Positions 35,948-44,284 are shown, counted from the first letter of the stretch. The stretch is DNA of 64,000 bases from B46-G9 sp964548365 (GCA_964548365.1 CAZJRD010000009.1:1-64000); one strand, 5' to 3'. Notes: generated from the sequence alone by a model not told the origin. Numbers and translations are program-made.

Positions 35948-36356
35948 ATTCGTACTCCTCCTGTATGAGTTTTACCACCTGATTTACCAGGTGAGGGAGC
36001 GGTTCATCCGTGATCCCTACGATACGAACTTTTTCCTGGGTCAGCGGGATAATAAACTTCCTGGCAGGGCTCGAGCACACCGCTTCAGCCATGCCGGGCG
36101 TCACCTCTCCCATCATGGTATTTGCCATGAGAACCGCAATTGGCCCAATAATGATATCGACCATCCGGCTGGTCCGAACAATGGCATTTTCTCCGGTGGC
36201 CCCCTTGTTTGCTCCTGCCTTCATCATGCGGGAGGTGGCAATGGAATTAGTTCCCAGGGCGAGAATCTCCAGATCATTTCCCACTGTTTCCCGCAATCCT
36301 TTGATCAATGTGGCGCCAATCCCGCCTCCCTGTCCATCCATAACCATTATTCTCAC
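35940..36356 (-). CDS. DUF3842 family protein
   Basis: A 138-aa protein with an N-terminal glycine-rich loop (VMDGQGGGIGATLIKGL) suggestive of nucleotide binding and the Met/Thr-rich segment LMANTMMGEVTP. It is of unknown function. The start is a GTG with AAGGAG seven bases upstream. It is translationally overlapped with cooT, which suggests a role in the same metal-related process. Confidence 0.82.
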   Translation of the reverse strand: MRIMVMDGQGGGIGATLIKGLRETVGNDLEILALGTNSIATSRMMKAGANKGATGENAIVRTSRMVDIIIGPIAVLMANTMMGEVTPGMAEAVCSSPARKFIIPLTQEKVRIVGITDEPLPHLVNQVVKLIQEEYEYV

Positions 36357-36470
36357 GAGCAGGCTCCTTTACTATATCGTTGAATCCGAGACCAAAAACC
36401 GCTATAGTTATTATCCGACAGAATCACACGATTGGCAATTTATTTCAAGGGCGCGAACAGGAGAATACCT

Positions 36471-37127
36471 ATGAGTTACCTTTGGTCCGCATTTCTAGTT
36501 GCAGCATACCTGATGGCCTCCATTCCTTTCGGAAAAATAATTGCCAGAAAGGTTGCCGATATTGACATCACCGCCCGTGGCAGTGGGAACATTGGAGCAA
36601 CAAACGTATCGCGGCACCTTGGCGTCAAATGGGGGCTGATCACCCTGTTTCTTGACACACTCAAGGGTTTTTTACCCGTGTTTCTGGCCAGTCGGTATCT
36701 GTGGCATCCGGGCGGCATGTCTTCCTGGTGGCTTTCCGCCATCGGCACCGCCGCTCTCTTGGGCCATCAATTCTCTCTTTTCCAAAGGTTCAAGGGGGGA
36801 AAGGGGGTCGCAACCGCCCTCGGCGTTTACCTGGCCATCGCCCCTATCCCCTGCCTGATAGCCCTCATGTTGTTCGTCGCGGTGGTGTACAAATGGAAAT
36901 ATGTCTCACTGGGCTCCATGGTTTCCGCTTTTTCGCTACCGGTGCTCGTTACCCTCTTCGGGAAGCCGCTTCCCATCAGCATCGGCGCACTGGTGATTGC
37001 CTCCCTCATATTTGTGAAGCACCGTGACAATATCACCCGCCTCGCACGCGGACAGGAGCACCCCTGGAGAAAAAAGAACGATCAACCCAACCTCTCCATG
37101 AGCCGTTCAAGTTCATCATCAGAATAG
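36471..37127 (+). CDS. plsY: Acyl-phosphate:glycerol-3-phosphate acyltransferase
   Basis: A 218-aa integral membrane enzyme making 1-acyl-glycerol-3-phosphate. Its motifs are SIPFGKIIARKVADIDI, GSGNIGATNVSR, KGFLPV and FKGGKGVATALG; the last strand before the end reads FVKHRDNITRL. The ATG has CAGGAG upstream. The 3' end overlaps convergent parB by 46 bp. Confidence 0.95.
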   Translation: MSYLWSAFLVAAYLMASIPFGKIIARKVADIDITARGSGNIGATNVSRHLGVKWGLITLFLDTLKGFLPVFLASRYLWHPGGMSSWWLSAIGTAALLGHQFSLFQRFKGGKGVATALGVYLAIAPIPCLIALMLFVAVVYKWKYVSLGSMVSAFSLPVLVTLFGKPLPISIGALVIASLIFVKHRDNITRLARGQEHPWRKKNDQPNLSMSRSSSSSE

Positions 37128-37927
37128 AAATAGATGACGATCTTCCCCTCTCTGCCCTTCCTCTTCACTGAAACCTTTGTACCCAGGGATCTCTTCAGAT
37201 CATTTTCCATGGCCTCAAGAAAGGAATCAACATCCCGCTTCCTGACGTCACCCTTTCTCTTTCCATACCGATGTTTGACGACATTTTCCAGCTGTCGGAC
37301 AGACAAGCCGTCTTTGAGAATCCTCCTTCTGAGGGCCTGCTGATCTCCAGTGTTTTTTATGCCTGCCAGCACCCGCGCATGGCCCATGGTAATGTGTCCA
37401 TCAATAAGATCCTGCTGGATCTGCAGTGGGAGTTTCAGCAGGCGCAGCAGATTTGCCACCGTGGATCGCTCTTTCCCAAGCCTCTTGGCCAGTACCTCCT
37501 GGGTGACCCTCATATCTTCGATCAGTTTCCTGTACGCGACGGCCTCCTCAATGGGGTTCAGATCCTTCCGGTGGATGTTCTCGATGAGGGCCAGCTCGAG
37601 AGACTCCACTGGGGTGACATCCCGGACCACTACGGGGACCCGCTCCAGACCCGCGATCTGGGCCGCGCGCCACCTTCTTTCTCCTGCAATGAGCTGATAC
37701 CCGCTCCCCGCACGGTTCACCAGCAGCGGCGTTAAGATTCCTTTTTCTTTCATGGAATCCGCCATCTCCCTGAGCTCATCAGCCCGAAAACTCTGCCTGG
37801 GCTGGTATGGATTCGGTTCAATGGCTTCAATGGGACACTGGAAAAAACGGCCATCCTCTTCGTCAAGGGTCGTACCATCAGGGATGAGTGCTGACAGCCC
37901 CTTTCCCAAGGCCTTTCTTTTTCCCAT
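37082..37927 (-). CDS. parB: Chromosome partitioning protein ParB
   Basis: A 281-aa ParB/Spo0J. Residues about 1-12 (GKRKALGKGLSALIP) are the ParA-contact region. The CTPase/ParB-N domain (about 22-110) contains PNPYQPRQ and LIAGERRWRAA. A helix-turn-helix (about 115-180) has TQEVLAKRLGKERSTVANLLRLL. The C-terminal dimer domain has KIVIYFYSDDELERLMERL. Two parS sites lie upstream. The ATG follows GAGGAG. It is the second gene of parAB, 1 bp after the parA stop. Confidence 0.96.
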   Translation of the reverse strand: MGKRKALGKGLSALIPDGTTLDEEDGRFFQCPIEAIEPNPYQPRQSFRADELREMADSMKEKGILTPLLVNRAGSGYQLIAGERRWRAAQIAGLERVPVVVRDVTPVESLELALIENIHRKDLNPIEEAVAYRKLIEDMRVTQEVLAKRLGKERSTVANLLRLLKLPLQIQQDLIDGHITMGHARVLAGIKNTGDQQALRRRILKDGLSVRQLENVVKHRYGKRKGDVRKRDVDSFLEAMENDLKRSLGTKVSVKRKGREGKIVIYFYSDDELERLMERLG

Positions 37928-37928
37928 A

Positions 37929-38696
37929 CTATATGACTCCTCTTTCAATAAATTCTTTTGCTAGAGCCAGATAGCTCTGCGCGCCTGTTGATCGAATATC
38001 GTACAACAATATAGGTTTTCCGTGGCTGGGGGCCTCGCTCAGTCGCACATTCCGCGGGATCATGGTCTCGAAGACCTTCCTTTTAAAATGGGTTCTTACT
38101 TCTTCAGCGACTTGTTGGGAAAGATTATTTCTCCGATCGTACATGGTGAGCAATATCCCGGCAAGGCTCAGTGCAGGATTGAGGCTCTTCTTTACCGCCT
38201 TCACCGTTTTCAGGAGCTGAGAGAGACCTTCAAGGGCATAGTATTCACATTGCAGGGGTACCAGGATTGCATCCGCCGCTACCAGGGCATTCACCGTGAG
38301 GAAACCGAGGGAAGGAGGACAATCGAGCAAAACACAATCATAATTACTCCGCAGAGAATCAATCTGCCGGCGGAGGAGAAACTCCCTGTCATCGACCTCG
38401 CCCATCTCCACCTCCGCACCAACCAGGCTAGCCGAAGCACCAATCACGGTGAGACCCGGCAAAACCGTTTCCAGCAGGACTTCCTGTTCAGACGCCGATT
38501 CAAGAAGGAGCTCATAAAGGCCCTTCGTCAGGGTGTTCCGGTCTATACCGACACCGGTGGTAGCATTTCCCTGGGGATCGCAGTCAACGAGGAGCGCCCT
38601 TTTTTCCGCCGCGGCAAGGGAAGCGGCGAGATTGACGGCGGTGGTTGTCTTCCCCACCCCGCCCTTCTGGTTTGCGACAACAATGACAGAACCCAT
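37929..38696 (-). CDS. parA: Chromosome partitioning ATPase ParA/Soj
   Basis: A 255-aa deviant Walker ATPase: VVANQKGGVGKTTTAVNLA, DCDPQGNATTG and VLLDCPPSLGFLT. It drives segregation with ParB-parS. The start MGSVIVV at 38696 is preceded by GAGG and fits the family; the frame is open back to 38768 but that would add an unsupported 24 residues. parS1 lies about 90 bp upstream. Confidence 0.95.
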   Translation of the reverse strand: MGSVIVVANQKGGVGKTTTAVNLAASLAAAEKRALLVDCDPQGNATTGVGIDRNTLTKGLYELLLESASEQEVLLETVLPGLTVIGASASLVGAEVEMGEVDDREFLLRRQIDSLRSNYDCVLLDCPPSLGFLTVNALVAADAILVPLQCEYYALEGLSQLLKTVKAVKKSLNPALSLAGILLTMYDRRNNLSQQVAEEVRTHFKRKVFETMIPRNVRLSEAPSHGKPILLYDIRSTGAQSYLALAKEFIERGVI

Positions 38697-38782
38697 ATTC
38701 CTCGGGGAATCCGGTTGGATTGGCTGAAACAGTGATTGCCTCAGCTTGTTAGCACAATCCATTTTCATTGAAAAGACAAAAA

Positions 38783-38798
38783 TGTTTCACGTGAAACA
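38783..38798. promoter_or_regulatory. parS: parS site 1
   Basis: TGTTTCACGTGAAACA, a perfect 16-bp consensus parS, between the par operon and the repeat block. ParB binds and spreads from here. Confidence 0.97.
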
Positions 38799-38946
38799 TT
38801 CCCATCCCATCATCGTGCCCCCTGAAAGCGCCGCTTGGTCCTTTGAACTCGAGGGAGGGCCAGCGAGCTCAATACATGAATAACGAATTTCGAACAGAAG
38901 AAATTTTGGGGAAAGAATATCTTATCGACGCCACAATTACGGCAGA

Positions 38947-39168
38947 GAAGGGGCACGGGGATCTTTTTTCGAGCACGAAACCTTTTCTTTGCTGGGAGAC
39001 TGCGCCCCTTCGGCGACTGGGCGCGCCGGCGATATTGCATGGTCTTGACCACTCGATTCGGAGGTTCCACTCAATTAACACGGCTTTCCCGGACGTTTTG
39101 CTCAGCAACTATTCTCGCCGCAGGCGTGAAGCCCCATCATGCTCGCAAAAAGATTGCTGTCGCCCTTC
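38947..39168. repeat. Inverted-repeat element, family D, copy 1
   Basis: A 222-bp element with 32-nt imperfect inverted ends (38947-38978 and 39137-39168; 25 of 32 match), each carrying ATCTTTTTTCGAGCA or its partner. The interior resembles copy 2 at 39503-39722 (for example around CACGGCTTTCCCGGACG and GCTCAGCAACT). Just before it (about 38850-38944) are short matches to the outer ends of family C, probably a truncated copy. No gene is present from 38799 to 40028. Confidence 0.8.
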
Positions 39169-39200
39169 ACCACGCCGATTTAAGGCTCCACCTCAGATTA

Positions 39201-39433
39201 AGGGAGCGGGAGTGCCAGCGCGCTCCTTTCCGGCGGGAATATACTGCCCAAGAGGTTGTGGAACGGCGCCAATATTCTGCAAAGGCGCCTGAGGAATGCC
39301 AATAAGGACTGTCAATCTTCACGGATGCCGTCCGATGCGCCTGCCTGGAACGTAAGCATGTTGAAAGCAGTTTTTAAGGCATTCCGTCGTTATCAATATT
39401 ACCCTTTCAGAAACGATCCCCCTGGCCCTCCCT
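39201..39433. repeat. Inverted-repeat element, family C, copy 2
   Basis: A 233-bp counterpart of 23431-23657: shared blocks include CGGGAATATACTG, GGAACGGCGC, AATATTCTGCAA, GCCGTCCG and ACCCTTTCAGAAACGA. Inverted ends are weaker at the left. It is followed 69 bp later by family D copy 2, mirroring the 70-bp spacing at 23 kb; the spacer itself is also similar (ATAGCTC, GTTTGCGGC). Confidence 0.8.
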
Positions 39434-39502
39434 TGTGCAAATTCTATAGCTCATCGCGTAAAAGAGCGCTGTTTGTGCAGGGACTCCAGGGTTTGCGGCG
39501 GA

Positions 39503-39722
39503 AAAGGGGCACGGGGATCTTTTTTCGAGCACGATATCTTTTCTTTGCTCGGTCTTTGTGATTCGCCGCAGCAGGGGCGTGCCGGCGAAACTGCAGGAAC
39601 CTTTCCATGTCACCCGCTCCTATCGGTGACTGACACGGCTCCCGGATGCCTTCCTCAGCAACTCTTTCCACCGCCAGCGTGAAGCTCCCGTCGTGTTCGC
39701 AAAAAGATTGCTGTGACCCTTC
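39503..39722. repeat. Inverted-repeat element, family D, copy 2
   Basis: A 220-bp element; left end 39503-39534 and right end 39691-39722 are inverted repeats like those of copy 1. The outermost parts and arms are better conserved between copies than the middle. It lies 31 bp from the parS palindrome. Confidence 0.8.
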
Positions 39723-39753
39723 ACCACTTTTGTTCAACGCCCCACCAGAGGAG

Positions 39754-39803
39754 CAGAAAGAACTTTGAAATGTTTCACGTGAAACATTTCAAAGTTCTTT
39801 CTG
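39754..39803. promoter_or_regulatory. parS: parS site 2 inside a perfect 50-bp palindrome
   Basis: The consensus parS TGTTTCACGTGAAACA (39771-39786) is the exact centre of a longer perfect palindrome: the bases from 39754 to 39778 are the reverse complement of 39779 to 39803 without a mismatch. The extension adds 17 bp of symmetry on each side of the ParB site. It could extrude as a cruciform or, if transcribed, fold as a long hairpin followed by no clear T-run. Confidence 0.95.
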
Positions 39804-39904
39804 TAATGGACGCCTTTTTACTCCCCTAAAAGTGTTTATCTAATTGATATAATTAGTAAATTATTCCTTCCATAAATAGCTTAGAACCTATTTCAGAGTC
39901 TTTA

Positions 39905-39920
39905 CATCGGACGTCTGATG
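39905..39920. promoter_or_regulatory. Operator-like dyad upstream of hypE
   Basis: CATCGGACGTCTGATG is a 16-bp dyad with one mismatched pair, in an otherwise AT-rich stretch (39820-39900) likely to hold the hypE promoter. It may be a regulator site; no regulator can be named. Confidence 0.3.
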
Positions 39921-40028
39921 TGCCATACTCAACCGTCCTGTAGGATAGAGCTTGACCGCCTGAAAAGGCTGGATTGGTCAAAGAGATTTTCTCCCATTCA
40001 TCGATGGGAATACAATTGGAGGCAACGC

Positions 40029-41039
40029 ATGCATTCAGAACAGATCGCGCTTGATCACGGGAGTGGAGGTGAAGCCTCTGCCGAGTTGGTTGAAAAGGTC
40101 TTTCTCCCTATCCTGGACAACCCTTACCTCCGGGAATTGGATGACAGCGCCGTTGTCTCGCTGAACGGGGGCAGGGTGGCGATGACCACGGACAGCTATG
40201 TGGTAGATCCCATTTTTTTCCCCGGCGGCAACATAGGAAGCCTTGCCGTTCATGGAACCGTCAATGACCTTTCTATGCAGGGCGCCCAGCCTCTCTATCT
40301 GACCCTGGGCCTTATCCTCGAGGAGGGCCTGCCCTTTCAGGATCTCCGAAGAATCATGGAAGGGGTTGCCCAGGCAAGCAAAGAAAGCTCCATCAAGATC
40401 GTGGCGGGAGACACGAAGGTGGTTTCAAGGGGCCATGCTGACAAGGTATTTATCAACACCGCAGGGGTGGGCCTCATCCCGGACACCATTAATGTGAGCG
40501 CCCGGAACGCCCGGCCGGGCGACGTGGTGCTCATCAACGGAAACATCGCCGACCACGGTATCGCCATACTCACCCAGCGCGAAGGACTACGGTTTCAGTC
40601 CTCCCTCAGGAGCGATTCCGCACCCCTCAACGGCCTGGTCTCCGCCATTTTCGCTGTATGCCCTGAAGTGCACGTGCTGCGGGACCCCACGCGCGGAGGA
40701 GTGGCTACGGCCCTAAATGAGATAGCAAGCCGGTCCAACGTTGCTATTCAGCTCTACGAGGAAACAATACCAATATCAGCGCCGGTGCGGTCTGCCTGTG
40801 AAATGCTTGGGCTTGATCCCCTCTATGTGGCTAATGAGGGGAAGTGCCTCGCCATACTCCCCAGGGATCAGGCAGAGGCAGTGCTCAAAGCCATGAAGCC
40901 TCATCAATACGGTGCCTCTGCGGCTGTGATCGGAGAAGTCCTGGAGAGTCCACAAGGGAAAGTGTTTCTCAAAACGCAGGTTGGCGGAACGCGGATCCTT
41001 TCCACGTTGACCGGTGCACAACTACCCAGGATCTGTTGA
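40029..41039 (+). CDS. hypE: [NiFe]-hydrogenase maturation protein HypE
   Basis: A 336-aa PurM/AIR-synthase-like enzyme that dehydrates the C-terminal thiocarbamate to thiocyanate, donating CN to the hydrogenase iron. The decisive C-terminus PRIC is intact. N-terminal DHGSGGEAS and DDSAVV, and central RDPTRGGVATALNEIA, are present. The start is the ATG with GGAGG upstream; the frame extends 37 codons further without family likeness. No other hyp gene or hydrogenase is in the window. The 3' end overlaps convergent ddl by 18 bp. Confidence 0.95.
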   Translation: MHSEQIALDHGSGGEASAELVEKVFLPILDNPYLRELDDSAVVSLNGGRVAMTTDSYVVDPIFFPGGNIGSLAVHGTVNDLSMQGAQPLYLTLGLILEEGLPFQDLRRIMEGVAQASKESSIKIVAGDTKVVSRGHADKVFINTAGVGLIPDTINVSARNARPGDVVLINGNIADHGIAILTQREGLRFQSSLRSDSAPLNGLVSAIFAVCPEVHVLRDPTRGGVATALNEIASRSNVAIQLYEETIPISAPVRSACEMLGLDPLYVANEGKCLAILPRDQAEAVLKAMKPHQYGASAAVIGEVLESPQGKVFLKTQVGGTRILSTLTGAQLPRIC

Positions 41040-41963
41040 AGAAAGCGAGAGTTCAATCAACCGGTCCAGCAACGCTGGCATGGGAAGACCCGCAGCCCTT
41101 GCCGCCCGGGGAAAGAGGCTGTTTTCGGTCATACCCGGAATCGTATTCGTTTCAAGCATAAAGATGTCTTCGCCGCTGACAATCATATCGGTCCTGCTCC
41201 ACGCCTTGCACTGCAGCGCATGGTGCGCTATCTTGGCGCAGTCCCTGAGCCCATCAGCAATCGGCTCACCGAGGTCCGCGGGACATATCTCGTTCGTCGC
41301 ACCCGAGGTATATTTTGCCTCATAGTCAAAAAAATTATATGCAGCAGTGGGAACAATTTCTATGAGGGGCAGTGTCTCAAGTTCCCGGTTCCCGGTTACA
41401 CAGCAGGTTATCTCCCGGCCCCCTATGTATTCTTCCAGCATGATCTCATTGTCGTAAAGGAATGCTTCCTTCACCCCTTCGATGAGAGATTCTTCCGAAT
41501 CACAAATGGAGATTCCCAGGCTGGACCCCTCAGCAATTGGTTTCACGACCACCTTCCCGCCAAAACTCTCCAGGTATGCACGCCCCTGTATCTCTTCTCC
41601 TCGCCTCCGGACGTAATACCTGGGCACCTTCAATCCAACAGCCTGGTAGAGATGCTTGCTTATTTTCTTACTTAGGGCCATGGAACTGGAGAGCACCCCT
41701 GAACCCACATAAGGAATTCCGAGGAGATCGAGAAAGCCCTGTATGCGCCCATCTTCTCCCATTTTTCCATGAAGCAGGATAAAGACAAGGTCAATGGTTT
41801 CCCTTTTCTCCAGCAGTGTTCCCAGGTGCTCTTTGGGATCATACAGTTCTACTTCATACCTTTCCTTGTCCAGGGCATCGTACACCGTTCTTCCGCTCCC
41901 AAGCGACACCTCTCTCTCCCCGGACCAACCCCCAGCCAAGACCACGATCTTCTTTTTTTCCAT
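41022..41963 (-). CDS. ddl: D-alanine--D-alanine ligase
   Basis: A 313-aa ATP-grasp enzyme making D-Ala-D-Ala for peptidoglycan. Visible are GGWSGEREVSL, HGKMGEDGRIQGFLDLLGIPYVGSG, VVKPIAEGSSLGI, EEYIGGREIT and the metal site LETNTIPGMTENS. Two starts five codons apart are possible; the one used has GGGAG and AGGGGG upstream. The frame continues 50 codons upstream without likeness. Confidence 0.95.
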   Translation of the reverse strand: MEKKKIVVLAGGWSGEREVSLGSGRTVYDALDKERYEVELYDPKEHLGTLLEKRETIDLVFILLHGKMGEDGRIQGFLDLLGIPYVGSGVLSSSMALSKKISKHLYQAVGLKVPRYYVRRRGEEIQGRAYLESFGGKVVVKPIAEGSSLGISICDSEESLIEGVKEAFLYDNEIMLEEYIGGREITCCVTGNRELETLPLIEIVPTAAYNFFDYEAKYTSGATNEICPADLGEPIADGLRDCAKIAHHALQCKAWSRTDMIVSGEDIFMLETNTIPGMTENSLFPRAARAAGLPMPALLDRLIELSLSSTDPG

Positions 41964-42501
41964 GCCCCCTGCTCCCATAAAAAAAATTCTTTTTCCTTCC
42001 CTCAGAAAAAATCTCCCGGCAAATTTTTCCACCCGTACCACTCCAAAGAATTGTCTTTTGATTCGGAAGGGTTCCGGCGTAATGCAAATTCTTTGCCTGA
42101 TTTCCTGCAGGTCACAAATTCTCCTCATAGACCAGAAAAACCGAAAGGATAATTTTGAATTTTGCCAAAATTAGTCGTTTTTAAAAGAAAACAGGAGATT
42201 CAAAAAGTGAAATTCTTTTTGCACAAAAAACGTTCTCCATGCAACATATTGATTTCACGTATAATTTTATGTGCCTGATTTATCTTTTCCAAACAACCAG
42301 TTACGCAAAAGCCCAAAATTTAACTTGTGATATACGTATGTTACCATCTGTCAAAAAGGGGAGTCAACCTAAATTGCGGCTCAACACAGTACCTTTTGAC
42401 AGCGCGCCCGGATTTCAGTAAAACCCCTCTGTCGGTATCGTAAACCCATCACAACGCACCAATCACCAGAAAGCTCAAAAGTTCAAGGGAGTCTTAATTC
42501 T
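41964..42501. other. AT-rich region upstream of ddl and dnaA
   Basis: Divergent regulatory region of about 540 bp, notably AT-rich between 42140 and 42340. No array of TTATCCACA-type DnaA boxes was seen on either strand, so an origin is not claimed. Short open frames are unsupported. A candidate dnaA promoter is listed separately. Confidence 0.45.
42396..42424 (+). promoter_or_regulatory. Candidate sigma-70-type promoter for dnaA
   Basis: TTGACA (42396-42401), 17-bp spacer, then TAAAAC (42419-42424), about 78 bp before the dnaA ATG. The -35 is perfect and the -10 is weak. Confidence 0.35.
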
Positions 42502-43851
42502 ATGGAAGCTATTTGGGAAGACGTGAAGGAACAAATAAAGTCGGAATTATCCCAATCAAGCTTCTCTCTCTGGATCAAGCCGCTGACCTTTTCAAAGCAA
42601 AAAGACGGCACCATTGTGCTCGCATGCCCGAACAAGTTTTCAAAAAAGTGGATTACTGAAAATTATACTGACCTGATCCAGGCAAAACTCCGTTCCGCGG
42701 TTGGAACGGATTGTGCGGTCGGATTTAAGGTTGCGCCATTGAAACGGAGGGTTCTGCCGCCCCCCCTCGTAGCGAACGCAGGTCAACTCATGCTCCTGGA
42801 CGTGCCGGGGAAAAAGAATAACGGCCATAGGAAGCTGAACACAAAGTATACGTTCGATCGCTTTGTAGTTGGTGGCTCCAATGAATTCGCCTACTCAGCG
42901 TCTAAAGCTTTGGCTGAGGGAGGTGCATGGAATTACCATTCCCTTCTTATGCTCGCCAACACGGGCCTGGGAAAAAGCCACCTTTCCCAAGCCGTAGGTA
43001 ATGCTATTTTGAACCAGAAACCGTCCAGCCGGATTTACTACATCACCGCAGAAGATTTCACCAACGAGATGGTCTACTCACTGAAACAAGGCCGCATTGA
43101 CGCATTCAAGAATAAATACCGGCACTCCTGTGACGTGCTTCTCCTCGAAGAGATCCATTTCCTCAGCGGGAAGGAAAAAACCCAGCTCGAACTTGGATAC
43201 ACCCTTGATGTCCTGGCCAATGAAAACAAAAAGATTATTTTTACAAGTTCGCTGGCGCCGAAGGATATTCCCCGTATGTCCAGAGAATTGACTTCTCGAC
43301 TTACTTCAGGACTCATCACCTCTATCGGCGAACCGGACTATGAAACACGCGTAAAAATCCTCACCAGGAAAGCCCTGGAGCTGCGGCTGGTCCTTTCAGA
43401 CGAGATCCTTTCCCTTTTGGCTCGCAATCTCAATTATGATGTACGCCAGATGGAAAGCGCTCTCAAGTGCCTCAAGGCAAAGAGTGAACTCCTGAAGGCC
43501 AGAATCACTCCTGACCTTGCAAAGGAAGTGCTTAGGTGCCTCGTCTCTCCTGATCGGACCATCGGACTGAAAGATATAGGAAAACTTGTCTGCAAATATT
43601 ATGGAATCGATCCTGAAATGCTGCGATCCAATTCAAGAAAAAAGACCCATGCCTATCCCCGCAACGTGTACCTCTATCTCTGCCGGCAGTATACTGATGC
43701 AACCCTTGAAAATATCGCGACCTCTGTCAAAAGAAGCCATTCAACTGCGCTTTACGCATCTGAGGTCATTGATCGCAAAATAAAAACAGACGCCCAGGTC
43801 AGGAACCAGATCATGTTTCTCAACCAGAAACTCGACGAGATGAAGAAATGA
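42502..43851 (+). CDS. dnaA: Chromosomal replication initiator protein DnaA (divergent)
   Basis: A 449-aa protein with DnaA layout: domain I (about 1-75), short linker, AAA+ domain III (about 110-330; YTFDRFVVGGSNEFAYSAS, Walker A ANTGLGKSHL, Walker B LLLEEIHFL) and C-terminal domain IV (about 350-449). Two departures from the textbook: Walker B has EE where DD is usual, and the domain IV signature usually written GGRDHTTV reads KRSHSTAL here. From memory, Desulfobacterota DnaA proteins often carry such a variant, so this is probably the true DnaA with altered box specificity. An 85-aa membrane protein gene overlaps its stop by ATGA. Confidence 0.9.
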   Translation: MEAIWEDVKEQIKSELSQSSFSLWIKPLTFSKQKDGTIVLACPNKFSKKWITENYTDLIQAKLRSAVGTDCAVGFKVAPLKRRVLPPPLVANAGQLMLLDVPGKKNNGHRKLNTKYTFDRFVVGGSNEFAYSASKALAEGGAWNYHSLLMLANTGLGKSHLSQAVGNAILNQKPSSRIYYITAEDFTNEMVYSLKQGRIDAFKNKYRHSCDVLLLEEIHFLSGKEKTQLELGYTLDVLANENKKIIFTSSLAPKDIPRMSRELTSRLTSGLITSIGEPDYETRVKILTRKALELRLVLSDEILSLLARNLNYDVRQMESALKCLKAKSELLKARITPDLAKEVLRCLVSPDRTIGLKDIGKLVCKYYGIDPEMLRSNSRKKTHAYPRNVYLYLCRQYTDATLENIATSVKRSHSTALYASEVIDRKIKTDAQVRNQIMFLNQKLDEMKK

Positions 43852-44105
43852 GCCCCCAGCAAGAATCGTCATTCAAAAAAATATTCCTATGGTCCCTTAT
43901 GGGTGCCTGTTTTCTCCTGGCAGGGTACCTCTCACTTGTTTCCGCCCTTTCCATCCTTATCGGGCTAAGATCGGCTCCCCAGCCGGGTTTCTGGGTACCT
44001 ATCCTCGCGGGAACCGCCTGCCTCATTCCCGTTCTCTGGGCGCTCATCAAGGTTACGAAGCTGCTCCTCGCCCAGATGGCCGAAGAAGGTATCGTTAGCC
44101 TCTAG
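43848..44105 (+). CDS. Small membrane protein coupled to dnaA
   Basis: An 85-aa protein with two hydrophobic segments (about 14-38 and 46-70) and short polar ends. Its ATG overlaps the dnaA stop, so translation is probably coupled. No family recognised. Its stop overlaps by 4 bp the stop of the convergent 60-aa gene. Confidence 0.65.
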   Translation: MSPQQESSFKKIFLWSLMGACFLLAGYLSLVSALSILIGLRSAPQPGFWVPILAGTACLIPVLWALIKVTKLLLAQMAEEGIVSL

Positions 44106-44284
44106 CCCGGGTTCTGACCATAAAAGGATCGAAGAAAGGTCTCGTCTTTCGGTGAAAGATTGAATTTCGCCGCTCCTTCTTCGATCAGCCGGGAAAGAGA
44201 GGCCTGATCATCTTCCTTTCGCTTCTCAGAAATCCATTTGACGGCCTGCCTCACTTTCTCCCCCTTTGGTTGAATGGTGGCCAT
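44102..44284 (-). CDS. Small conserved-looking soluble protein
   Basis: A 60-aa protein, helical and charged (EKVRQAVKWISEKRKEDDQASLSRLIEEGAAKFNLSPKDETFLRSFY). It has GGAGGG before its ATG. It has the look of a small basic/acidic helical protein found as a free-standing gene in many Desulfobacterota, but no function can be given. A family A repeat lies just upstream (5' side). Confidence 0.65.
   Translation of the reverse strand: MATIQPKGEKVRQAVKWISEKRKEDDQASLSRLIEEGAAKFNLSPKDETFLRSFYGQNPG

Noticed and set aside
41964..42501. Possible oriC beside dnaA
   Set aside because: AT-rich and next to dnaA, with parS nearby, but no cluster of DnaA boxes is visible; the box may differ in this lineage, so it is left unassigned.
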